Shown: positions 14,423-20,886 of the stretch, in pieces | How positions within the stretch are numbered: position 1 is the first letter of the stretch | How the letters are laid out: every line of letters begins with the position of its first letter | Virus record (IMG/VR): IMGVR_UViG_3300025695_000823 | Coordinates: 1-20,974 of that record | DNA length: 20,974 bases | Direction: 5' to 3' (one strand) | Source of the DNA: a virus | Program-made: the position numbers and the translations under genes | The notes under the pieces: model-generated | What the model saw: the letters and a program-made list of their open reading frames with translations, nothing else | What the model was told of the DNA's origin: nothing | Database searches by the model: none

Positions 14423-15164
14423 CGGATGTTCGTTCGTATGGGGAGATGAATTAGAAGGATATGATACAGATCCACCTTCGCATAAACATTTGACGTTTAC
14501 ACATTTACTTGCAGAGAAACTTGATATGCCATATGTCAATCTTGCAACATGTGGTGGATGTAATCAAAAGATATTTCGTGATATAATGCATTATCTAAAT
14601 GATCCTAATACTGAAGATCCTACTCATATGGTTGTGATATGGTCTGCATGGCAACGTGAAGAAGTCGCAGAGAATCATTCCGATGAATATGAGTCACAGA
14701 TTAAAGTGGAGCGTTTTCAGTGTATGACACAGATATCTCCTGCACGAGTCAACAACTTAAAACCAGAACTACGAAAACCTCTAGACGATTTGTATGAACA
14801 CTATGACGCTACACGTACTGGTATCATACGTACACTTGCGAATATGGAAGCACTTGAAGTTATCTGTAAAGCAAAAGGTATTAAGTTAATACAAGGTATC
14901 TTTCATGAACTGATGCTACGTAATCTACTTGACAAGATGCATAAACGTAATCGTAATACTGGTTGGACTCCATGGTTAAAATGGGTTGAAGAGACTATCG
15001 CAAGACTTCCAGATGCATCTCGTGTAGGTCTTGGTCGATATGAAGATTTGTATAGTGTGGGTAAGCGTTATAAGATTAAACCATATGGTCATCCAGGCGA
15101 AGAAGCACAAGTTGACTATGCTGATTTACTACATCATATTTTTAGAACACAATGGGAAGACTAG
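14409..15164 (+). CDS. SGNH-hydrolase-like protein (intact paralogue)
   Basis: The 251-residue protein resembles phage SGNH hydrolases. The nucleophile block is TSGCSFVWGDEL with S8, where the usual G-D-S is G-C-S. The second block is ATCGGCNQKI with N52, and the C-terminal block is YGHPGEEA with H228. A strand before the second half (MVVIWSAWQREE) fits the alpha/beta fold. These enzymes act as esterases or lipases on small acyl groups, often on polysaccharides. The gene is a tandem duplicate of the split gene upstream and is followed by a glycosyltransferase, so glycan modification or removal is the most natural role. GAGAGG at 14396-14401 supports the start. No signal peptide is seen, so it acts in the cytoplasm or in the virion. 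Confidence 0.7.
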   Translation: MLLTSGCSFVWGDELEGYDTDPPSHKHLTFTHLLAEKLDMPYVNLATCGGCNQKIFRDIMHYLNDPNTEDPTHMVVIWSAWQREEVAENHSDEYESQIKVERFQCMTQISPARVNNLKPELRKPLDDLYEHYDATRTGIIRTLANMEALEVICKAKGIKLIQGIFHELMLRNLLDKMHKRNRNTGWTPWLKWVEETIARLPDASRVGLGRYEDLYSVGKRYKIKPYGHPGEEAQVDYADLLHHIFRTQWED

Positions 15165-15853
15165 TGAAGAACATTATACTACAGCATTGGGCAGGTCCAA
15201 TGAACGAACTCGTAGAGAAATCTACTGCATCTATTAAATCATATGCAGAATCGATAGGTGCAGAGTATGAGTTTCTACGTGGTGTTGTGTATCGTCCTGA
15301 CGTTGCACATAAGATGGATTACCCTTGTCAGAAACTTATCTACTTAGATGAGAAGTATGATGAGTATGATTATGTTGTTATGGTTGATGCTGATATGTTT
15401 GTGTCAGTAAATTGTAATCAAAACATTTTTACAGATGACATTGGTATTGGTCGACACACTTCTATTCAGACGGGTCTACGTAAGAATCTTGCTGGACTAT
15501 ACCCGAATCTTGGTAGTGTGAATGCGCCCTACTTTGGTGGATCAGTCTTTAGATTATCACGTGAAGTACGACAGGCATTTCGTAGTCAACTTACAGATGA
15601 GATACTATTATCATTCGCACGTAGATATCATGATGAAGGTGTTATGCATGCCTTAGCACACAAGTGTGGTATGAAACATAATGACGATGGCGTATATCTC
15701 AATGGTCAAATGTGGAACTACTCTTCGTTCGAACCAGATGTAGATAAAGCAAACTTCATTCATATTCGTACTAAGGTAACACCGAAAGGTCCGAAGCGAG
15801 AGAAGATTGAAAACTATCGTGAACTTGTGAAACGTGGTTTAATAGCAGAATAG
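15164..15853 (+). CDS. DxD glycosyltransferase, paralogue of the one at 675
   Basis: The 229-residue GT-A type transferase carries D-A-D at residues 75-77 in YVVMVDADMFV. Its N-terminus (KNIILQHWAGP, then SIKSYAESIGAEYEFL) and NQNIF after the DxD match the gene at 675, although it is about 40 residues shorter. I chose the GTG at 15164, which forms a TAGTG overlap with the previous stop, has GGGAAGA just upstream and gives an N-terminus that aligns with the paralogue; an ATG at 15152 has no ribosome site. Donor and acceptor are unknown. It closes the sugar-related block of region 5 and is followed by a short untranslated stretch with the late promoter. Confidence 0.75.
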   Translation: MKNIILQHWAGPMNELVEKSTASIKSYAESIGAEYEFLRGVVYRPDVAHKMDYPCQKLIYLDEKYDEYDYVVMVDADMFVSVNCNQNIFTDDIGIGRHTSIQTGLRKNLAGLYPNLGSVNAPYFGGSVFRLSREVRQAFRSQLTDEILLSFARRYHDEGVMHALAHKCGMKHNDDGVYLNGQMWNYSSFEPDVDKANFIHIRTKVTPKGPKREKIENYRELVKRGLIAE

Positions 15854-15869
15854 TCCCACTACCTGGGAC
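15853..15869 (+). other. Hairpin after the glycosyltransferase gene
   Basis: GTCCCA (15853-15858) pairs with TGGGAC (15864-15869) around CTACC. No T-run follows, so it is not a normal intrinsic terminator. It may protect the 3' end of the upstream message or be a processing site. Confidence 0.4.
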
Positions 15870-15938
15870 CGATACACCTAAGCACGTGTCTAAACTGCTC
15901 CCCCCTCAAAATAATTCATATCTTAAACTTCTATCTCG

Positions 15939-15946
15939 TATAAATA
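15939..15946 (+). promoter_or_regulatory. T4-type late promoter TATAAATA
   Basis: A perfect match to the T4 late element (TATAAATA), which is recognised by RNA polymerase carrying gp55, the late sigma-like factor. It lies in a 130-base gene-free stretch (15854-15983), 38 bases before the first gene of the exported-protein block. It is the only perfect copy in the window. Confidence 0.78.
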
Positions 15947-15983
15947 GGTTTGTATACTATTTTTAAACAATGAGGTATTGAAC

Positions 15984-16556
15984 ATGAACTATATTCATGC
16001 TATCGTCTTAGTGACGGTCATGCTAACTATATCTGTTGCACAGGCACAGGAAGAAGCAGTTGACCCGAACTTAATTAAAACTGAAAGTAAAACAGAAAGC
16101 ACAGTGACAACCAATGGTAATATGACGACTACGTTGAAGTCACCACCACCGTCTGCAATTAGTCCGACTATCAATACGTCGAACTCAGACTTGTGTACAT
16201 TTGGTGTGGCAGGTGCAGTACAGACTCAGATACTTGGTATCTCGATGGGTTCACAAGTAACAGATGAGAATTGTGAACGACTGAAGAATGCAAAGACGAT
16301 GTATGATATGGGCATGAAGGTTGCGGCAGTATCCGTAATGTGTCAAGACAAACGTGTATTTGATGCTATGTGGAATGCAGGTACTCCATGCCCTAAAGAT
16401 GGTTTGATTGGTGACGAAGCAAAACTTGCATGGGAAGTAGATGCATCTACAATACCGAAAGAAGGTGAAGAGAAGGAAAAGAACAGTGTTGAAGAAGATA
16501 CTGCTTGGGGTGCTGGTGCCGTTGGTACTTTGTTACTCCTCTTACTCTTACTCTAA
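15984..16556 (+). CDS. Exported protein with four cysteines and a poly-leucine membrane tail
   Basis: The 190-residue protein has an N-terminal signal peptide (hydrophobic residues 4-18, likely cut after AQA at 21), a Thr/Ser/Pro-rich linker (33-65), and a cysteine-containing domain (71-140) with C71, C97, C120 and C136 in contexts such as SDLCTFGVAG and GTPCPKDG. An acidic linker then leads to a C-terminal hydrophobic tail, GAGAVGTLLLLLLLL, with no charged residue after it. It would therefore be anchored in the inner membrane with its domain in the periplasm, probably disulfide bonded. The start is the ATG at 15984 because GAGGT at 15972-15976 is seven bases before it; an in-frame TTG at 15978 lies too close. 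No family is named. The last 71 bases are also read in another frame as the next gene's signal peptide. Confidence 0.75.
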   Translation: MNYIHAIVLVTVMLTISVAQAQEEAVDPNLIKTESKTESTVTTNGNMTTTLKSPPPSAISPTINTSNSDLCTFGVAGAVQTQILGISMGSQVTDENCERLKNAKTMYDMGMKVAAVSVMCQDKRVFDAMWNAGTPCPKDGLIGDEAKLAWEVDASTIPKEGEEKEKNSVEEDTAWGAGAVGTLLLLLLLL

Positions 16557-17382
16557 TCCACCAGATGTGGTTAACGGCACTACTGGTAATGCCGCTAGTG
16601 CTGGATACAACTGGGTAATGCAAAACGTTCTGCCACAACAGGCAGGACTAGAGGTGAATAACGTTATCTATCGTTACACCGCAGTAAAAGATACTGATGC
16701 TGATATGGTAGTGACAGTGCAGAACGAAGATGCACGAAACCCAGGTCAGTATATTTTTAGAGAAGTTGACGACTGGTCACAGAAACCAGGAAAGGCAATC
16801 TTCAAAGTTGTTCCCCAACCAGATGTGTTGATTGACAGATGGGGTGATGGTTCTATTGTAGTAGAAGGCGAAGGCACTATAGAAGATGCTCAAGTCACTT
16901 ACGACTACAGATATGACCCTTGTTTCGATCCTCAAAGTCGTACTGACTGTCCTGGTTACGTTCCCCCTATTCCCGATATTTACGAACCAGATTTGACAGA
17001 AGTCTATGAACAGAATGATAGATTCATAGAAGACAACGAAGAACGAAAAGAAGTCGAAGCAGACGATGGTGACGACGAAGAACGTGACCGTCGTAAAGCA
17101 ATGATGCAGAAGAGAAAAGAAAGATTAGAGATTGCGCTTGGTGGTGTTAACTCAGCACTACTGACAGCAGATGCCACAGCAAAACATAGTCAACTTCTTG
17201 CATTGAGTATCGTACCAGAGTCATACACTGTACAGACAATACCTACTACAACGTATGAAGAAACAGTTTCGTTAGATGGTGGTGAAATACCAGATAACAA
17301 AAAAGCAAGACGTGTTAGTTTTGCACAACAATTAAAGCATGAGCAGATGGTGAATTTACAATACAAACAGGAGAACAACTAA
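16486..17382 (+). CDS. Exported protein with an acidic coiled region
   Basis: The 298-residue protein starts with GTG at 16486, supported by AAGGA at about 16473-16477. This gives a textbook signal peptide: MLKK, a hydrophobic core (ILLGVLVPLVLC) and a Ser/Tyr-rich cleavage region near residue 23. Starting at the ATG at 16441 would add 15 very basic residues and spoil the signal. The mature part holds a beta-like domain (24-145), a two-cysteine loop YDPCFDPQSRTDCPGY (C146, C155), a proline stretch, and a highly charged helical region (168-215). The signal-peptide codons overlap the C-terminal tail of the previous gene out of frame. No family is recognised. The position in a late operon suggests a periplasmic or surface role late in infection. 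Confidence 0.7.
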   Translation: MLKKILLGVLVPLVLCYSSYSYSNPPDVVNGTTGNAASAGYNWVMQNVLPQQAGLEVNNVIYRYTAVKDTDADMVVTVQNEDARNPGQYIFREVDDWSQKPGKAIFKVVPQPDVLIDRWGDGSIVVEGEGTIEDAQVTYDYRYDPCFDPQSRTDCPGYVPPIPDIYEPDLTEVYEQNDRFIEDNEERKEVEADDGDDEERDRRKAMMQKRKERLEIALGGVNSALLTADATAKHSQLLALSIVPESYTVQTIPTTTYEETVSLDGGEIPDNKKARRVSFAQQLKHEQMVNLQYKQENN

Positions 17383-17883
17383 ATGTTCAAGCAAGCACTT
17401 ATTGCGTCAACCATGTTTTTGACGTTCAATGCACTAGCACAATCTGAAGTACCTATCACTGGTAATGTTGCATCTAAATGTGTAATTACTACTGATACGC
17501 CAGGAGTATATGGTCAACCAACTACTAACGTACTAAGTACTAATCCACAAGACGGTGGTGTTACTCCAATCGTTCGTTACGATATTATTGAAGCGGATGC
17601 ATACAAAGCACAGATTTCATATCCTAACGCATTTACTTCATCACCAGTATTGAATGATGTGGTAAACTGGGCAGGTGCGGTAGAAGTATCTGAAGTATCT
17701 AACTCAGAAATGGCGGCATTTGAGACTAACAAAATCGAATGGGATAATGTCACAGAGTTTGACTTAACACTTGCTGGTTCAGTATGGTTTAAGATTGATT
17801 CGATAGCAGATTATGGATATGAGAAATCATTTCCTGGTGGTATCTATCGTGCATCGGTACTAGCAGAATGTATCGCAAAATAA
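17383..17883 (+). CDS. Exported beta-rich protein, possibly pilin/SCPU-like
   Basis: The 166-residue protein has a clear signal peptide cut after NALA (residue 19). The mature chain is beta-rich, with one cysteine near the start (GNVASKCVITT, C33) and one at the end (LAECIAK, C163), which could form a disulfide closing the domain. The ending GGIYRASVLAEC has the rhythm of the last strand of spore-coat-U/pilin-type domains, and the next gene looks like a pilus-type chaperone. Both are inferences from pattern and context. AGGAG precedes the ATG by about nine bases, and the gene follows the previous stop directly. It overlaps the next gene by 16 bases. Confidence 0.65.
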   Translation: MFKQALIASTMFLTFNALAQSEVPITGNVASKCVITTDTPGVYGQPTTNVLSTNPQDGGVTPIVRYDIIEADAYKAQISYPNAFTSSPVLNDVVNWAGAVEVSEVSNSEMAAFETNKIEWDNVTEFDLTLAGSVWFKIDSIADYGYEKSFPGGIYRASVLAECIAK

Positions 17884-18245
17884 TACTATTAATGGTTCTC
17901 CTCAGTGGGTACGCAAGTGCCCACGAATGGACACCGACATATCCTAAGTTAGAGTATTCTTTTCTTAATAACATTATGGTTACTAAGATGAATCTCTATA
18001 ACAACAGAAAAGACGTAGAGTATTACGAAGTTTCTGTATATGACAAAGACTGGATACCTATCAAGTTTTCGGTAGGTGAAGGTAAAATAGTACATGTTTC
18101 TTATCTAGAAAGAAAGAGTGTGGATGTGTACATTCGTAAGAAAGATGAGCGTAGAGTCGTGTACGTTTGTTCTCAGTCGAAATCTAGAGTAGGTGAGAAG
18201 GGTGTTACCTTTCTATCATCGAGGATATGTTCTAAAATAAAGTGA
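17868..18245 (+). CDS. Exported Ig-like protein, possibly a pilus-chaperone relative
   Basis: The 125-residue protein carries a signal peptide cut after ASA (residue 18). The mature domain has alternating strands (VEYYEVSVYDKDWIPIKFSV, then IVHVSYLERKSVDVYI and RRVVYVC). This recalls the N-terminal Ig domain of PapD-type periplasmic chaperones, in which such strands and basic residues bind subunit C-termini. It is far shorter than a complete two-domain chaperone (about 230 residues). C101 and C121 form a likely disulfide. The start overlaps the preceding beta-rich protein by 16 bases, so the two should be made together and may be partners. No family can be proven by eye. Confidence 0.6.
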   Translation: MYRKIILLMVLLSGYASAHEWTPTYPKLEYSFLNNIMVTKMNLYNNRKDVEYYEVSVYDKDWIPIKFSVGEGKIVHVSYLERKSVDVYIRKKDERRVVYVCSQSKSRVGEKGVTFLSSRICSKIK

Positions 18246-18252
18246 GTATATT

Positions 18253-18684
18253 GTGAAGTATATTATATTGACATTGATGTTATTATCGTTTACAGTAAGA
18301 GCAGACAACAGTTCTCTTAACTTAAATATACCGACATCACCACAGAGTTATGCATCAGATCAGTTTCGTGCTGGTAGTATGGATTGTAGACAAGCAATAG
18401 GTTCGTCAACGAATCTTGAGTTTGGTGTAGTTGGTGTAATAAACCAACAAGACCCGATGCAAAGTAATGTTGGTTTACCAAACGAGTTTACATCGTCTAA
18501 TGATATGATGAAAGACATTGGTGTATATGCACGTATCACGATACCGATTGGTGCACCTAAAGAACGTATCGATTGTAACTCATTCTTTAAACTTGAGATG
18601 GAAAGACGTAGATTAGAAGTCTTGAAATTACAACAAGAAATAACCAACTTACGTAGACTTCAATTTGAAGGAGATGATAAATAA
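18253..18684 (+). CDS. Exported protein with a C-terminal coiled coil
   Basis: The 143-residue protein begins with GTG at 18253 and a signal peptide (residues 2-17, likely cut after VRA). The mature domain contains GSMDCRQAIG (C45) and ERIDCNSFF (C108), a possible disulfide pair, with a beta-like stretch DIGVYARITIPIGAP between them. The C-terminus is a helix (112-137) with heptad-like hydrophobics (LEMERRRLEVLKLQQEITNL). It would sit in the periplasm, possibly as an oligomer or bound to the coiled-coil protein encoded next. No lipobox is present, so it is not an obvious lipoprotein. AGTGAG is the only weak ribosome site. It overlaps the following ATG as TAATG. Confidence 0.65.
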   Translation: MKYIILTLMLLSFTVRADNSSLNLNIPTSPQSYASDQFRAGSMDCRQAIGSSTNLEFGVVGVINQQDPMQSNVGLPNEFTSSNDMMKDIGVYARITIPIGAPKERIDCNSFFKLEMERRRLEVLKLQQEITNLRRLQFEGDDK

Positions 18685-19262
18685 TGTCAGAGAAAGATTT
18701 AGGTGAGATTACCGAGAACCTTGAAGAAGGTATCGAGAATCTACAGAACAAAGAGTTTAGACTTTTTGGTATCAAGATGACACCTGCCACTATCATGGGT
18801 GCGTTTGCATTGATTGGTTCTATCTTGGGTACTATGTATGCAGGATTCGAATCATACAAAGCATTTCAAGAAATGGCAGAGAAACTTGAAGTTATGGATA
18901 TTGACGCAGTTGAAGCACGTAATGTTGCTATCGAACGCAAGTTAGACGACGCAGTTGATTATACTCGTGATATTAAAAACGGTTTGCGAGACGACCTGAT
19001 TTCTATGGAAGAACAGGTTGATAGAGTCGAAGATGATAATCGTGAACTAGAAAACAGATTACGTCTTATGATTCGTGAAGCACAAACTTCTTTTGATAAT
19101 AAGAGAGACAGATTACAAACTGATTATGATAACCGAGCACAACGTCTACAAGACAGAAGTGACTCAGAAATAAAAGACTTACGTGCGGCAATGGAGCAGT
19201 TAGAGAAAGAACTCGAAAACAAACTCCAGAAAGCACTAGACAACCCACTATCGGATAACTAA
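18684..19262 (+). CDS. Membrane-anchored coiled-coil protein
   Basis: The 192-residue protein has an acidic N-terminal helix (1-30), one membrane segment at about 34-53 (TIMGAFALIGSILGTMYAGF) and a long charged coiled coil from about 60 to 188. Basic residues (K22, R26, K31) lie before the membrane segment, so the N-terminus is probably inside and the coiled coil in the periplasm. It has no cysteine, unlike the five genes before it. The topology resembles an inner-membrane spanin or a periplasmic scaffold, but no family is recognised. AAGGAGATGAT upstream gives strong translation. The TAATG overlap with the preceding gene suggests the two are partners. Confidence 0.65.
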   Translation: MSEKDLGEITENLEEGIENLQNKEFRLFGIKMTPATIMGAFALIGSILGTMYAGFESYKAFQEMAEKLEVMDIDAVEARNVAIERKLDDAVDYTRDIKNGLRDDLISMEEQVDRVEDDNRELENRLRLMIREAQTSFDNKRDRLQTDYDNRAQRLQDRSDSEIKDLRAAMEQLEKELENKLQKALDNPLSDN

Positions 19263-19263
19263 A

Positions 19264-19977
19264 ATGGCAATTTCACATTACATAGATGGCGACTTAGCAC
19301 TAAACATAGCACGTGGTGTTACTCGTGCATCTAACATACACAAGTTCGGTGCAGTACCTGCAATGTCTCAAAACCAGACTGGTACTATATGGGACGTAAG
19401 TGATACGACATATCCATGGTCTGCATTTGACACAGCAGGTATTCTTGTTGCGGCACAAGCAAATGCGTCTGACAATAATAAGACAGTTGTTGTTATTGGT
19501 CTTGATTCAGACTATAACGAAATCAGTGAAGAGTTCACTCTATCAAGTTCTGGTACAGTAGACGGCACATCCATATTCAAACGTGTTTATCGTGCTTATA
19601 TGACAGACGGTGATAATGTAGGGAATGTGTCATTCAGTCGTGGTGGTACAGAAGTTCTACGTATCACAGCAGGTAAGTCACAGACACTTATGGCAATCTA
19701 CACAGTGCCAGCAGGTTACACTGCATATATAATGCAAGGCGTAGGTACTATACAATCAGGAGCAGATGCAACTGGTAATATGTTTGTTCGCTATGCAGGT
19801 CAATCTGCATTTCGTATTGGACATACATTCGAAGTATCAGGTGGTGGTCAATACACATATAACTTTGCTGTCCCTATGGCAATACCTGCAAAGTCTGATA
19901 TTGATGTACGTGCGACGGTACGTTCAAACAATGCACGTTTCACAGCGGCATTTGATATTATATTGATACCCAACTAA
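19264..19977 (+). CDS. Beta-rich phage virion structural protein (probable)
   Basis: The 237-residue protein has no signal peptide and is rich in beta strands, glycine and threonine. Its order of segments (HKFGAVPAM near the start, an IWDV strand, VVVIGLDSDYNEISEEFTL, FKRVYRAYM and YTVPAGYTAYIMQG) matches a pattern I associate with structural proteins of marine tailed phages. Its exact place in the particle (head decoration, fibre or tail) cannot be read. It is the last gene of the late operon and is followed within 25 bases by a strong terminator. The ribosome site is weak (GGAT), so translation may depend on the preceding gene. Confidence 0.65.
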   Translation: MAISHYIDGDLALNIARGVTRASNIHKFGAVPAMSQNQTGTIWDVSDTTYPWSAFDTAGILVAAQANASDNNKTVVVIGLDSDYNEISEEFTLSSSGTVDGTSIFKRVYRAYMTDGDNVGNVSFSRGGTEVLRITAGKSQTLMAIYTVPAGYTAYIMQGVGTIQSGADATGNMFVRYAGQSAFRIGHTFEVSGGGQYTYNFAVPMAIPAKSDIDVRATVRSNNARFTAAFDIILIPN

Positions 19978-19997
19978 AAATAATTGAAAATAAATGA

Positions 19998-20028
19998 AAA
20001 AAACCCTTGACAAGTTCAGGGGTTTTTT
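19998..20028. terminator. Strong terminator, A- and T-flanked in both directions
   Basis: A 13-bp stem (19998-20010 with 20016-20028, one T-G wobble) surrounds a CAAGT loop. The stem base is six A-T pairs, so the transcript ends in a U-run on the + strand, and the A-run would give the same on the other strand. It ends the late operon. The next promoter's -35 box lies in its left arm and loop. Confidence 0.9.
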
Positions 20029-20035
20029 GTATAAT
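20007..20035 (+). promoter_or_regulatory. Perfect sigma70 promoter interleaved with a terminator
   Basis: TTGACA (20007-20012), a 17-base spacer and TATAAT (20030-20035): both hexamers are perfect. The -35 box forms part of the left arm and loop of the terminator hairpin, and the spacer contains its right arm. Initiation near 20042 would give a leader of about 24 bases with GAGGGAG at 20049-20055. Confidence 0.85.
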
Positions 20036-20065
20036 GAACTTACTGTTTGAGGGAGATTATATACT

Positions 20066-20413
20066 ATGAAATTACAACTTATCGATTTATTTTTGAATGA
20101 TGTTACTGACTGCGGTCTTTACTTCAAAAACACAACTCGTGTCTATCACGAATGTCTTGAACTTCTTGCACAAAATGGTTATCCAGTTATTCTGTCTACA
20201 GGTGAAGCAACTAAGGGTGAACCTATTCTCACTTGCTTTCAACCTAAAGAACTTATCATGATGATTGATGAAGCACGTGAAGCGGCATTCATACATGTTC
20301 GTACTCGTAAAGATGCTGAAGAGAAACTTCGAGCAAACTTGAAACGTCTTGATGAACAACGTAAAGCAGAAGCACGTTACTACGAAAAACATGGCACTAA
20401 GGGAGAGTTCTAA
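20066..20413 (+). CDS. Small unknown protein with basic C-terminal helix
   Basis: The 115-residue protein is not recognised. The first 75 residues look alpha/beta (MKLQLIDLFL, then NGYPVILSTGEA and ELIMMIDEAREAAFI), and the last 40 form a strongly charged helix (KDAEEKLRANLKRLDEQRKA). It has two cysteines (C16, C57) and no signal peptide, so it is probably cytoplasmic. GAGGGAG lies ten bases before the ATG. It is the first gene of a transcript made from a perfect sigma70 promoter, which suggests early expression. It overlaps the cell-wall hydrolase gene as TAATG. Confidence 0.7.
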   Translation: MKLQLIDLFLNDVTDCGLYFKNTTRVYHECLELLAQNGYPVILSTGEATKGEPILTCFQPKELIMMIDEAREAAFIHVRTRKDAEEKLRANLKRLDEQRKAEARYYEKHGTKGEF

Positions 20414-20886
20414 TGAAGTATCTTCCTTTGTTCTTACTGTTACTTATACCTGATGTAAATGCTAATGATTTGGAAACTGAATGTCTTGCATTGAATGTCT
20501 ATCATGAAGCACGTGGCGAATCTCTTGCAGGTCAATATGCTGTTGCTGATGTTGTACTAAACAGATTGACAGACAAACGATATCCTGATACAATATGTGG
20601 TGTAGTGAAAGAAGCACAGACTTGGAAAGGTAATCCAGTACGTGACAAATGTCAGTTTAGTTGGTATTGTGACGGTAAACCTGACGACGCAACACAGACT
20701 AATGCGTGGATGCAAGCAGTAGAAGTTGCTATCTCTATTCTATACTACGATAAGTTTAGAGGTATCACCGAGGGTGCGACACACTACCACACAGACTATG
20801 TGAACCCTAACTGGAATCGACACTACAGATTAGTCGGTACTATTGGTGACCATATCTTTTATATTAATAATGGGAGAGACAGATGA
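20413..20886 (+). CDS. SleB-type cell-wall hydrolase with signal peptide
   Basis: The 157-residue protein belongs to the Hydrolase_2/SleB family, which cleaves peptidoglycan glycan strands. After a signal peptide (LPLFLLLLIPDVNA, cut near residue 18) comes the family core ECLALNVYHEARGESLAGQ with HEARGE at 31-36, then YAVADVVLNRL and a C-terminal block ATHYHTDYVNPNW. The mature chain has four cysteines (ETEC, TIC, DKC, WYC), which suits an oxidising periplasm. It could be a lysis enzyme or could remodel the wall. Unlike most phage endolysins it carries its own export signal, so no holin is needed to reach the wall. It is driven by a sigma70-type promoter rather than the late promoter seen upstream. 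GGGAGAG supports the start. Confidence 0.9.
   Translation: MKYLPLFLLLLIPDVNANDLETECLALNVYHEARGESLAGQYAVADVVLNRLTDKRYPDTICGVVKEAQTWKGNPVRDKCQFSWYCDGKPDDATQTNAWMQAVEVAISILYYDKFRGITEGATHYHTDYVNPNWNRHYRLVGTIGDHIFYINNGRDR
20566..20594 (+). promoter_or_regulatory. Possible promoter inside the cell-wall hydrolase gene
   Basis: TTGACA (20566-20571), a 17-base spacer and TACAAT (20589-20594, 5 of 6 matches) lie within coding sequence. It could drive the gene cut by the window end, but chance occurrence in AT-rich coding DNA is quite possible. Confidence 0.28.

Noticed and set aside
15853-15869. Intrinsic terminator after the second DxD glycosyltransferase
   Set aside because: The 6-bp stem is followed by CCGATACACC and not a T-run, so it is reported only as a hairpin.
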